Program-made: the position numbers and the translations under genes | The notes under the pieces: generated by a model | Databases searched by the model: none | Told to the model about the DNA's origin: nothing | What the model saw: the letters and a program-made list of their open reading frames with translations, nothing else | Shown here: piece by piece, positions 1 through 6,420 of the stretch | Layout: every line of letters starts with the position of its first letter | Numbering within the stretch: the stretch's first letter is position 1 | Assembly: GCA_946631535.1 (NCBI GenBank) | Contig: CAMPAF010000037.1 | Coordinates: 1-13,924 of the forward strand | Direction: 5' to 3' | Length of the DNA: 13,924 nt | DNA from: an uncultured Verrucomicrobiota bacterium | GTDB taxonomy: Bacteria; Verrucomicrobiota; Kiritimatiellia; RFP12; UBA1067

Positions 1-645
1 GGTGATCACGTCGGCGTTCACGTAGAGCTGGTGGCCCATCACCGTGGTGCCGGCGTCGACGCCGTCGAGGTTCCAGTAGGCGTGGTCGGTGAGGGAGATG
101 GGCGTGGCCTGGTCCGTGGTCGCCTTCCAGCCGATGTGCCACACGTTGTTGTTGTCGAGCGTGAGCGTGGCGCGCACCGTCACGTTGCCGGGATAGCCGC
201 CTTCGCCGTCGGGAGACTTGATTTCCATCACGAGGCCGACCTTGTCGTCCGTGCAGATCTCTTCCACCACGTCCCAGCAGCGCAGGGCGAAGCCGCGCGT
301 ACCGCCGTGCAGGGCGCACGGGATGCCGGCGGGCGCGTTCGTGCATTCCAGGACGTATTCCTTGCCGTCCAGCGTGAACTTGCCGTCGCGGATGCGGTTG
401 CCGTAGCGGCCCACGAGCGCGCCGTAATAGGTGCCGCCATGCTCCACCACGTACTCGTCGAGCGTGTTCCAGCCGAGCGTCACGTTGTCGAGCTTGCCGT
501 CGCGGTCGGGAACGATCGCCTTGATCAGGCGACCGCCGTAGTCGGTGAAGTCAAGCTCCATGCCGTTAGCGTTCACGAGGCGCCACAGGCGGACATCGCG
601 CCCCTCGAAGCTGCCCCAAGGCATCGATTCGATTGAGTTGCCCAT
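1..645 (-). CDS. galM: Aldose 1-epimerase (galactose mutarotase), C-terminus off window
   Basis: Interconverts alpha and beta anomers of galactose/glucose in the cytoplasm, feeding sugar catabolism. The first 215 residues are visible; the family is usually about 340-350, so roughly the last third is missing. Family signatures are clear: YGALVGRYGNRI (residues 74-85), ALHGG with His113, and SLTDHAYWNL (184-193) with His188, the position of the catalytic-acid His in characterised mutarotases. The catalytic base Glu would lie beyond the window. No signal peptide is visible. The ATG at 645 is preceded by an AGGA site 8 nt upstream. It starts 17 nt after a small membrane-protein gene, so it probably shares that transcript. 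Family assignment is firm; the exact sugar preference is not known. Confidence 0.95.
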   Translation of the reverse strand, partial: MGNSIESMPWGSFEGRDVRLWRLVNANGMELDFTDYGGRLIKAIVPDRDGKLDNVTLGWNTLDEYVVEHGGTYYGALVGRYGNRIRDGKFTLDGKEYVLECTNAPAGIPCALHGGTRGFALRCWDVVEEICTDDKVGLVMEIKSPDGEGGYPGNVTVRATLTLDNNNVWHIGWKATTDQATPISLTDHAYWNLDGVDAGTTVMGHQLYVNADVIT

Positions 646-662
646 CGCTGATTCCTTTTGCT

Positions 663-944
663 TCAGACCTGCACTTGGCGGCGGCCGAAGAGGCTGAGAG
701 CCCCGAACACGAGCAGGCCGGCGCCGAGAATGATGAAGCCGAGGACCGTGTCCTCGCGGCTGATGTCGAAGAGCTCCTCGCCGTCAAGCTTGTTGGCGAT
801 GCAGTCGACGCTCCACATGAGCGCCGCGCCCCAGAACATCAGCATCGTCGTGAAGATGGCCTTGCTGGGCTTGCCCTTTTTCTTGCCGAAGTAGTAGAGC
901 GCCGTGAACGCGAGCGCGGCGACAATGGTCATGATCTCGCACAT
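663..944 (-). CDS. Small membrane protein of unknown function, second of a pair
   Basis: A 93-residue protein with three hydrophobic segments at about residues 4-19, 30-47 and 67-85, joined by a basic loop (GKKKGKPSK, 20-28) and an acidic loop (DGEELFDISRED, 54-65). The second segment contains Trp38, Trp44 and Asp47. It starts 3 nt after the stop of the preceding small membrane gene, with GGAGG just upstream of its ATG, so the two are very likely cotranslated. From memory only, this pair resembles adjacent uncharacterised small membrane proteins in gut Firmicutes; I cannot verify that here. No enzymatic motif is seen. Its role could be a two-subunit membrane complex, but function is unknown. 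Confidence 0.85.
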   Translation of the reverse strand: MCEIMTIVAALAFTALYYFGKKKGKPSKAIFTTMLMFWGAALMWSVDCIANKLDGEELFDISREDTVLGFIILGAGLLVFGALSLFGRRQVQV

Positions 945-947
945 GGC

Positions 948-1307
948 TTAGGCCTCCTGCTGCGGCACGGCCGCCTTCGAACGTTCAAGCCACGTGCTGA
1001 TTCCGACCATGGCCACCCACACCACGCCCAGCAGCACCGCCATGGCGACGCCGCGCGTGGCCATCTCGTGCAGCATGTCCGAGGTAGCCTCGGGACCTTC
1101 CTTCACCGCGGTGAGGAACGGCGGCGTGAATATGATCTCTCCGTGGTAGACGTGCTCGATGGCCAGCAGGAAGCTGCCACCGAACATCATCTTGCCAAGC
1201 CAGCCCAGCTTGGCTACAAATGGGTTCTTCTGCGCCGATGCGGGCAGAGCTGTCTTCGCGGCGCTGGCCACTACGGCCGTCGCGAGGGGAACTGTGAAGC
1301 ATGCCAT
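948..1307 (-). CDS. Small membrane protein of unknown function, first of a pair
   Basis: A 119-residue protein with hydrophobic stretches at about 4-20, 36-52 and 84-105. Between them is a conserved-looking segment with several ionisable residues near the membrane: EHVYHGE (51-57) and LHEMATRG (79-86), giving His52, His55, His80, Glu51, Glu57 and Glu81. Such His/Glu clustering could bind a metal or haem or carry protons, but that is inference. The start at 1307 (MACFTV) is chosen over an in-frame ATG at 1346 because AAGGAG lies 7 nt upstream and the upstream ATG would lie beyond the predicted transcription start. It is the first gene of a probable operon with the next small membrane gene and galM. 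I do not recognise a characterised function. Confidence 0.85.
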   Translation of the reverse strand: MACFTVPLATAVVASAAKTALPASAQKNPFVAKLGWLGKMMFGGSFLLAIEHVYHGEIIFTPPFLTAVKEGPEATSDMLHEMATRGVAMAVLLGVVWVAMVGISTWLERSKAAVPQQEA

Positions 1308-1336
1308 TTTTTTACTCCTTGGTTGTGGTTGCGAAA

Positions 1337-1351
1337 AGGATAGCATATCCT
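1337..1351. repeat. 15-bp inverted repeat over the -10 element
   Basis: AGGATA-3 nt-TATCCT is a perfect 6-bp inverted repeat whose downstream arm is the predicted -10 hexamer. Read on the minus strand it is followed by TTTT, so it could be an operator at the promoter or a very short hairpin ending the que transcript. With a 3-nt loop and only 6 AT-rich pairs it is a weak terminator; the operator reading is preferred but unproven. Confidence 0.4.
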
Positions 1352-1366
1352 AGGCCGCGCAGTCAA
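1337..1366 (-). promoter_or_regulatory. Predicted sigma70-type promoter for membrane pair-galM
   Basis: On the minus strand TTGACT (1366-1361) is followed after 18 nt by TATCCT (1342-1337). TGC precedes the -10 and makes it an extended -10. A transcription start near 1330 would give a leader of about 23 nt containing the AAGGAG of the first membrane gene. It lies in the 65-nt gap after queE and would separate the que operon from this one. Prediction from sequence only. Confidence 0.55.
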
Positions 1367-1372
1367 CCGCCG

Positions 1373-1999
1373 TCAGCGGATGCCGAGGACCTTGTGCATC
1401 TGGATCGAGAGGGACCACGGAGGCGTGATGCCAGGCGTGAGCTTGTTCAGCTTCACCAGCAGGTTGAGCGCGCGGCGGTAGTGTATCTTGCCGTCCTGTT
1501 CCAGCGGCGAGATGTAGTAGTCCGTCGCCGTGATGCGCTCGCGCATGTTGCGGCAGAAGGCGGAGATCTCGTCCGTCACCGCCACTATGCGCACCTCGTT
1601 AGCCTGGTGGAGCATGCGCTCGTCAGAGTAGCGGGCGGAGTATTCGCTCTTCGGCGATACCGAGATGTAGTCGAACAGCTCGGGATGGTGCGGCCTGTTG
1701 ACGCCGTTCGTCTCCAGGGCCACCCAGTATCCGGAGCCCTTCAGCGCTCGCACGAGGTCGGTCAGGCCATGCTGGATAGTCGGCTCTCCGCCCGTGATGA
1801 CGACCGAGCGGTTGTTTCGCTTCTCGACTTCCTTCATCACTTCCGTGACGGTCAGCGCAAGGCGTTCGGACTTGTGCGCGTCACACCATTTGCAGTTCAG
1901 GTTGCAGGTGGCGAAACGCACGAACGTGGCGGGGCGGCCAGAATTTCGGCCTTCGCCCTGCAACGACGAAAATATGGAACGCAGGTGGTATACGCTCAT
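1373..1999 (-). CDS. queE: 7-carboxy-7-deazaguanine synthase QueE (radical SAM)
   Basis: Converts 6-carboxytetrahydropterin to 7-carboxy-7-deazaguanine, the ring-contraction step toward preQ0 and queuosine, using S-adenosylmethionine and a 4Fe-4S cluster. In this 208-residue protein the cluster cysteines are Cys32, Cys36 and Cys39 (CNLNCKWC, the CX3CX2C form), followed by the SAM-binding GGEPT at 70-74. The N-terminal IFSSLQGEG typical of QueE is at 9-17. An in-frame ATG lies at 2017, but the ATG at 1999 is chosen because a GGAG lies 8 nt upstream, it begins at the family's usual position, and it overlaps the queD stop as ATGA, implying translational coupling. Last gene of the queC-queD-queE run. 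Confidence 0.95.
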   Translation of the reverse strand: MSVYHLRSIFSSLQGEGRNSGRPATFVRFATCNLNCKWCDAHKSERLALTVTEVMKEVEKRNNRSVVITGGEPTIQHGLTDLVRALKGSGYWVALETNGVNRPHHPELFDYISVSPKSEYSARYSDERMLHQANEVRIVAVTDEISAFCRNMRERITATDYYISPLEQDGKIHYRRALNLLVKLNKLTPGITPPWSLSIQMHKVLGIR

Positions 2000-2409
2000 T
2001 TCTTGTACTCCGCACATGAATCAGGTGTTTCCCAGACGCGCACGGCGCTGAGGCCGGGCACGCTGGTGGAAAGCTGCTCGTAGAAGTGCCGCGCGAGGTT
2101 CTCGGCCGTCGACCGGAACGGAAGCGCCACGGCGCGCATGCCGTGCTTCGTGACGACGGCAGCGATTTCGCTCTCGCCCTCCGACGTGCTGTCGTACATG
2201 AAGGCGTGGTCGAAGCGCGAGATGATCGTCTCCTCGCATATCTGCTTCAGGTCCTTGAAGTCGATCACCATGTCCGCCGTGGATTCCGGCGGCTGCGTGA
2301 CCGATACCTCAACGCGGTACGTGTGGCCGTGGAGGTTCTTGCATAGCCCCTGATGGTTCGTCAGGACGTGCGCCGCGTCAAACTTGATGCTTTTCGTGAC
2401 GGTGAGCAT
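1996..2409 (-). CDS. queD: 6-carboxy-5,6,7,8-tetrahydropterin synthase QueD
   Basis: Turns dihydroneopterin triphosphate into 6-carboxytetrahydropterin, the substrate of QueE. The 137-residue protein shows the zinc ligands His14 (FDAAH), His27 and His29 (HGHTY), the catalytic Cys23 (CKNLHGH), the Asp67-His68 pair (FDHAF) and the TAENLA motif with Glu103. The ATG at 2409 has AAGGAG close upstream. That start lies inside the 3' end of queC (32-nt overlap), and its stop overlaps the queE start, so the three genes are tightly coupled. Length and motifs are normal for the bacterial QueD family rather than the longer eukaryotic PTPS. Confidence 0.95.
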   Translation of the reverse strand: MLTVTKSIKFDAAHVLTNHQGLCKNLHGHTYRVEVSVTQPPESTADMVIDFKDLKQICEETIISRFDHAFMYDSTSEGESEIAAVVTKHGMRAVALPFRSTAENLARHFYEQLSTSVPGLSAVRVWETPDSCAEYKK

Positions 2410-3061
2410 TGTACTCCTTGAGTCCGTTGTTGCGCAGCCGGCAGGCAGGGCACTTGCCGCAGCCCGCGCCCGGGATGCCGTTGTAGCAGGTGAGCGTGCG
2501 TTCGCGCACGAGTTCGAATATGCCTAGCCGGTCCGCGAGCGCCCACTCCTCGGCCTTCGTCATGCGGATGAAAGGCGTGACTATCCGCACGGGCCACTCT
2601 AGAGCAAGGCGCAGCATGCGCTGCTGTGCGCGGATGAACGCGGCGCGGCAGTCCGGATAGCCGGAGTAGTCGGCCTCCGACACCCCAGTGTATATCTCCT
2701 TGGCCCTGAGCGACTTCGCCCAAACCGCCGCCGCCAGCAGGAAGAAGGCGTTGCGTCCTTCGACCACCGTGGTAGGGCAGGTGCTCCCCTTCCGGCGCTC
2801 TATCTTCTGCGCGGGATCCATGAGCGCGTTGGTGGTGAGCTGGCGGTAGAAGCCGAGAGACACCACCTTGTGGCTCGCGATGCCGAAGTGGCGCGAGAGT
2901 CCGCGCGCGAACTTAGTCTCAAGCGCGTGGCGCTGGCCGTAGCGGAAGGTTATCGCCGCCACGTGGCCTGCGCCGTGCTTCCGCACCGCGAGCGCGAGGC
3001 ACGTAGCGGAATCCTGTCCTCCGCTCAGCACCACCACAGCCTTGATGTCCGCTCCATCCAT
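2378..3061 (-). CDS. queC: 7-cyano-7-deazaguanine (preQ0) synthase QueC
   Basis: ATP-dependent conversion of 7-carboxy-7-deazaguanine to preQ0, the last step shared by queuosine and other 7-deazaguanine products. The 227-residue protein has the PP-loop SGGQDS at 13-18 and the C-terminal zinc site Cys192, Cys201, Cys204 and Cys207 (in CYNGIPGAGCGKCPAC, with CRLR following). The ATG at 3061 is preceded by AAGGA with about 9 nt spacing. It begins 22 nt after the stop of the GH5 gene with no visible promoter between them, so it may be read from the GH5 promoter, which is an odd pairing. No folE, queF, queA or tgt is in the window, so which 7-deazaguanine product is made cannot be decided here. 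Confidence 0.95.
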   Translation of the reverse strand: MDGADIKAVVVLSGGQDSATCLALAVRKHGAGHVAAITFRYGQRHALETKFARGLSRHFGIASHKVVSLGFYRQLTTNALMDPAQKIERRKGSTCPTTVVEGRNAFFLLAAAVWAKSLRAKEIYTGVSEADYSGYPDCRAAFIRAQQRMLRLALEWPVRIVTPFIRMTKAEEWALADRLGIFELVRERTLTCYNGIPGAGCGKCPACRLRNNGLKEYNAHRHEKHQV

Positions 3062-3083
3062 TCCGAAACGTCCTTCCGTGATT

Positions 3084-4577
3084 TCAGCGCGCGAAGCCCT
3101 CGAGAAGCGCCCTGCGGCGCGGGTTGTCGGCGGACGGCTTGTACTTGCCGCGCTTGCCGTCCACCTCGTGTTCCACGCTCCATCCCTGCCACTCGCGGAA
3201 CGCGTGGTAGGTCCAGTCCCAGCCGTATTCCTCGAACAGCGATATGCAGTCCGCGATGTACTGTCCCGCGCCCTCGGCCCAGGTTATCGCGCTGAACTCG
3301 CCAACGTAGATCTTAGCGTTGTGGCGCTTCTCGAACGCGCGCACGGGCTCGAGCCGTTTGCGGATGAAGTCGCGGTTCCAGCCCTTCTCCGCGTTCGGAT
3401 AAGCGAACTTCGGATAGTTGTCGTCCGCGCGGTGGACACCCTGGTGCGTGTACTCGCCGGGCTGGTACATGTGCACCTGGTAGATCACGTTGTCCATCGC
3501 TAGCGGAGAGAGATAGCTGAACGTGTCTGCGGAGTCCCAGCCGTTCGATTCGATAATTATCGTCGTCTCCGGGTCGATCGCGCGGATGGCCTCGGCGGCG
3601 CGCTTCTGGATAGTCCAGTAGTCGCAGACCGCGCGGCGCGTCTGCGTCGGCTCGTTGATGAGGTCGAAGCCGTAGATCTCGGGCCTGCACCTGAAGCGCG
3701 TCGCGATCCGCCGCCAGCATGCGACGAAATGGTCTGCGTACTTCGCGTCGTGGTACATCGTCCAGTCCTTGTCGGGATCGCGCCCGCCAGGCGGGCAGTG
3801 CATGTCCACGACGATCTTGATGCCGTACTTCGCGGCCCACGGGAGCACGTCGCGCTCGAGGTGGTCGAGCTTGCCGTCCAGCCAGCGGTCGTACTCGGCG
3901 AGGTCGCGGTCCTTGCCGATGGCGGAGAAGTTGCGCGTCATCTGGTAGCGCGCAAGCGTCGCGCCCCATTCGCGGAGCGTGCGGAAGTCGTCCTCCTTGC
4001 ACCGACCTCCAGGCAGCATCACGCCGCGCAGCACGGGACGGTTGCGCACGCGGTCCGGGTAGGAGACGCGGTAGCTCTGGTTCGTGACCGGATAGAGATC
4101 CTCCTCCTGGTCGATCCGCAGAGTCGAAAGGTCGAACACGACCTTGCCGCTGGAATCCTGCAGGCCGAGCGACAGCTCTGCGCGGCCCGCCTTCCTTCCG
4201 TGACGCGAGTCTGAGACCGTGATCGTCTGCGTCGGGAAGCTGCCGAGGCGGGTCCTCGTGTTCGGCCAGTAGTCGATTCCGGACTCTGCATCCTTGTAAT
4301 GGAACATGAACTTGAGTCCGTTCCACGAGTCGCGCGGCTTGCTGATGTTCTCGCCTCTCGCCACGATCTCGGCCTTGATACACTTGCCGTCGAACTTGGA
4401 CAGGTCCACGTACGCCACGCCGCGACCGCCCTCGCGGGCCTTCTCGGGCGGCACGTCGACAACAAGGAACTTGCCCTCGATCCGCGCAAAGCGCGAAAGC
4501 GACCAGGACAGGTTCGTGACCGGCACGGCCTGCGCGGCGAGTCCAGCCGCCAGGCATATGGACGACAACATCTTCAT
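3084..4577 (-). CDS. Secreted GH5-type glycoside hydrolase (cellulase/mannanase superfamily)
   Basis: Predicted retaining beta-glycosidase acting on plant polysaccharide outside the cytoplasm. Of 497 residues, 1-17 look like a Sec signal peptide (hydrophobic core, AQA before residue 18). Residues about 20-170 form a beta-rich N-terminal region that may be carbohydrate-binding; the catalytic TIM barrel covers about 180-490. GH5 signs are FDLINEP with the acid/base Glu309, IYVGEFSA with the nucleophile Glu427, DMH (258-260) and VHMYQP (368-373). There is no PEP-CTERM tail or dockerin. The start at 4577 is chosen over an in-frame ATG at 4625 because only it gives a signal peptide and because the predicted -10 lies inside the longer version. 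It has no Shine-Dalgarno site and is divergent from a XylR-like regulator that probably controls it. Substrate and GH5 subfamily are not determined. Confidence 0.9.
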   Translation of the reverse strand: MKMLSSICLAAGLAAQAVPVTNLSWSLSRFARIEGKFLVVDVPPEKAREGGRGVAYVDLSKFDGKCIKAEIVARGENISKPRDSWNGLKFMFHYKDAESGIDYWPNTRTRLGSFPTQTITVSDSRHGRKAGRAELSLGLQDSSGKVVFDLSTLRIDQEEDLYPVTNQSYRVSYPDRVRNRPVLRGVMLPGGRCKEDDFRTLREWGATLARYQMTRNFSAIGKDRDLAEYDRWLDGKLDHLERDVLPWAAKYGIKIVVDMHCPPGGRDPDKDWTMYHDAKYADHFVACWRRIATRFRCRPEIYGFDLINEPTQTRRAVCDYWTIQKRAAEAIRAIDPETTIIIESNGWDSADTFSYLSPLAMDNVIYQVHMYQPGEYTHQGVHRADDNYPKFAYPNAEKGWNRDFIRKRLEPVRAFEKRHNAKIYVGEFSAITWAEGAGQYIADCISLFEEYGWDWTYHAFREWQGWSVEHEVDGKRGKYKPSADNPRRRALLEGFAR

Positions 4578-4587
4578 GGCGGTCGTA

Positions 4588-4616
4588 ATTATATCACATT
4601 GCCGCCCGATGTGACA
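4588..4616 (-). promoter_or_regulatory. Predicted promoter of the GH5 gene
   Basis: On the minus strand a perfect TATAAT (4593-4588) is preceded by TGA, an extended -10. TGTCAC sits 17 nt further up (4616-4611) as a weak -35. Only 10 nt separate the -10 from the GH5 ATG, so the transcript would start about 4 nt before the codon or at most a few nt either side. Confidence 0.6.
4594..4614. promoter_or_regulatory. Inverted repeat, candidate operator between GH5 gene and regulator
   Basis: TCACAT (4594-4599) and ATGTGA (4609-4614) are perfect 6-bp inverted arms with a 9-nt GC-rich spacer. The repeat lies between the two divergent -10 elements and overlaps the -35 region of both promoters. A bound dimeric regulator could control both genes. 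The neighbouring XylR-like protein is the obvious candidate, although many AraC-type domains prefer direct repeats. Confidence 0.45.
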
Positions 4617-4627
4617 CGCCGCCATTA

Positions 4628-4636
4628 TGGTACACT
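4628..4636 (+). promoter_or_regulatory. Predicted extended -10 of the XylR-like regulator
   Basis: TGG followed by TACACT ends directly before an ATG at 4637 and 6 nt before a second ATG at 4643. No good -35 is visible. The same TATGGTA core is found upstream of purC and of the DHDPS-like gene. Transcription starting about 7 nt after the -10 would begin at or next to the second ATG. Confidence 0.45.
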
Positions 4637-4642
4637 ATGCGC

Positions 4643-5797
4643 ATGTCATCGATTCCGAAGATACTCGTGACGCTCCCGACTGCGAACTTCACGCAGCGCC
4701 GCATCCTTGAAGGTGTGCTGTCGTACGCCCGCGACCACGGCCCGTGGATGTTCCACCTGAACACCGGCGACATAGCCGGGCAGGGGCTCCGCCGGATTGC
4801 GGACTGGAAATGCTCCGGCGTAATCGCGCTCTCGGCGCACCCAGAGCTGATCTCCCGCCTGGCCGCGCTCAAGCGGCCGGCGGTGTTCATAAATCCTCCG
4901 CAGGGCAAGCGCCGTCCGCCAAAGGGCTGCGTGTTCGTCCGCCGCGACCACCAGAACCTCGGCCGGCTCGCCGCCGAGTACTTCCTCGCGCGCGGGTATC
5001 GCTCTTTCGCGTTCGTGGGCGCCGTGCGCGCGGCAGACTGGTCTGACGGCCGGCGCGAAGGCTTCACGGCGCGTCTCGCGAAGGAAGGTCTTCCATGCGC
5101 AGTTTATCCCGACCCCTCGCCTGAGGAGGTGGCCGACTTCGCCATCGAGGCGCCACGACTCGGTGCCTGGCTTGCCGCCCTTCCCAACTCCACGGCACTC
5201 TACACCGTAAAGGACATGCGCGGCCAGCAGATACTCGCCGCGTGCATGGACGCAGGCATACGCGTGCCGGAGGGCGTGTCCGTCCTCTCCACGGACGACG
5301 ACGCGGTTCTCTGCGAAACGACCACCCCTCCCCTGTCCTCAATCGCCCTCGACGGCGAGAACACGGGCCGCCTCTGCGCGCACATCCTCGACAACCTCCT
5401 TCACGGGCGTCCCGTGGAGCCGCTCGTGGACATCGCCTACCCGCGCATCGTGACGCGCAGGTCAACAGACGCGTTCGCGATAGAGGATCCCATCCTCGCG
5501 CGCGCCGTGGCCTACGTGCGTGCGCACATCGGCGAGTCCGTGCAGATATCCGCCATGGCCGACGCGCTCGGCATATCGGTCCGAACTATCGAGATGAAGG
5601 CCTTGCGGCATCTGGGGCACACATTCCGCGAAGAGATCCGGCGCATACGCCTCTCCGAGGGCATAAGCCTGCTCTCCAACACGGCGCTTCCCGTCGCGGC
5701 GATTGCCGAGCGATGCGGCTTCTGCAACGCGAGCCACTTCTCGCGAGCGGTCAAGGCCGCATTCGGCTACACGCCCGGCACCTTCCGCGCCCGCTAG
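4643..5797 (+). CDS. XylR-type transcriptional regulator: LacI-like sensor plus AraC-type HTH
   Basis: Cytoplasmic sugar-responsive regulator. Numbering here is from an in-frame ATG at 4637 (386 residues; 384 from 4643). Residues about 8-275 match the periplasmic-binding-protein-like sensor of LacI/XylR proteins, including STDDDAVLCETTTPPLSSI (218-236), a hallmark stretch of this group. Residues about 285-384 are an AraC-type DNA-binding domain with two HTH units (about 304-325 and 352-375) and the family ending GYTPGTFR. The start at 4643 is preferred because the predicted -10 abuts the 4637 codon, and MSSIPKILV begins where such proteins usually do; no Shine-Dalgarno site supports either. 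It is divergent from the secreted GH5 gene, so it probably switches polysaccharide use. The inducer is unknown. Confidence 0.92.
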   Translation: MSSIPKILVTLPTANFTQRRILEGVLSYARDHGPWMFHLNTGDIAGQGLRRIADWKCSGVIALSAHPELISRLAALKRPAVFINPPQGKRRPPKGCVFVRRDHQNLGRLAAEYFLARGYRSFAFVGAVRAADWSDGRREGFTARLAKEGLPCAVYPDPSPEEVADFAIEAPRLGAWLAALPNSTALYTVKDMRGQQILAACMDAGIRVPEGVSVLSTDDDAVLCETTTPPLSSIALDGENTGRLCAHILDNLLHGRPVEPLVDIAYPRIVTRRSTDAFAIEDPILARAVAYVRAHIGESVQISAMADALGISVRTIEMKALRHLGHTFREEIRRIRLSEGISLLSNTALPVAAIAERCGFCNASHFSRAVKAAFGYTPGTFRAR

Positions 5798-5809
5798 GGT
5801 CACGTGACC
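5798..5809. repeat. Perfect 12-bp palindrome at the regulator/recR convergent junction
   Basis: GGTCACGTGACC begins right after the regulator stop codon and covers the last codons and stop of recR. It has no loop and no T-run, so it is not a normal intrinsic terminator. It may simply be chance in a region that codes for the recR C-terminus. Confidence 0.3.
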
Positions 5810-6414
5810 GAGCAGCGGTGCACGATCGCGCGGCGGAGCGTGAGAGGATCGGAATAGGACACGCCGGAATCGGCAGGCAGGCCGAAGGCGAGTCGCGTTA
5901 GGCGCACAGGCGCATCGGCGGACGGCCATTCGCGCAACACCTCCGCAAGGTATCCGGCAGTGGCGTCACCTTCCATGTCCGTGGATAGCGCCAGCAGTAT
6001 CTCGGTGAAGCCTTCGCGCGCTACGCGGTCCTTGAGCTCGGCGATGCGAAGACGTTCCGGACCAAGATGGCGAACGGGCGAGAGCTTGCCGCCCAGCACG
6101 TGGTAGCGGCCGCGGAACGCGCCGGAGGACTCGATCGTCAGCAGGTCCGCAGGCTCCTCCACCACGCAGACGGACGATCCGTCGCGCGTGGCATCAGAGC
6201 AGAACGAGCACGGGTTCTTGGAACGGACCGTGAACGCGCCGCACCGCGAGCAGCACGTGACCTCCGCACGCGCCTCGCGCAAGGCGAGGACAAGCGGGTC
6301 GAGAAGGCGTTCCGGTTCGCGCAAGAGAGCGAGCGCAGCCCGTCCCGCGCTGCGGCGCCCGAGTCCTGGCAGGCGTGAAAGCGTGCCGACTAGCGTGTCC
6401 AGTGGCGCAAGCAC
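5800..6414 (-). CDS. recR: Recombination mediator protein RecR
   Basis: Works with RecO (and RecF) to load RecA on gapped DNA. The 204-residue protein is family-sized. It has an N-terminal helix-hairpin-helix (LSRLPGLGRRSAGRAAL, 12-28), a four-cysteine zinc finger (Cys55, Cys58, Cys69, Cys72) and a Toprim domain from about 82, with VCVVEEP, GRYHVLGGKLSP (102-113) and the MEGDATA segment. The start is a GTG at 6414; AAAAGG is present but only 2 nt before it, so the exact start is uncertain by a few codons. It follows ybaB by 6 nt, the classic ybaB-recR pairing, but dnaX, often upstream in other bacteria, is replaced by purC and an HTH gene. Confidence 0.95.
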   Translation of the reverse strand: MLAPLDTLVGTLSRLPGLGRRSAGRAALALLREPERLLDPLVLALREARAEVTCCSRCGAFTVRSKNPCSFCSDATRDGSSVCVVEEPADLLTIESSGAFRGRYHVLGGKLSPVRHLGPERLRIAELKDRVAREGFTEILLALSTDMEGDATAGYLAEVLREWPSADAPVRLTRLAFGLPADSGVSYSDPLTLRRAIVHRCSVT

Positions 6415-6420
6415 GACCTT

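Noticed and set aside
31..1343. Long plus-strand reading frames over galM and the membrane pair (201 and 236 codons)
   Set aside because: They are antisense to genes with clear families or ribosome sites, their products are rich in Arg/His/Ala/Val as expected from reversed GC-rich codons, and they show no motifs.
3062..3083. preQ1 riboswitch before queC
   Set aside because: Only 22 nt are available, holding just the Shine-Dalgarno site; no hairpin or pseudoknot can fit.
3084..3150. PEP-CTERM-type sorting tail on the GH5 protein, given the exosortase in the window
   Set aside because: The C-terminus ends RRRALLEGFAR with no PEP motif and no membrane helix, so it is not an exosortase substrate.
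3313..4557. 414-codon minus-strand frame inside the GH5 gene
   Set aside because: Same strand but another frame; it is Arg/Pro-rich with no domain, while the GH5 frame has both catalytic glutamates.
4578..4625. Longer GH5 start at 4625
   Set aside because: It places the predicted -10 and inverted repeat inside the coding region and buries the signal peptide 16 residues from the N-terminus.
5798..5809. GGTCACGTGACC as a terminator or regulator site worth a finding
   Set aside because: It has no loop or T-run and lies within recR coding sequence; a 12-bp palindrome alone is weak evidence, so it is only listed as a feature.
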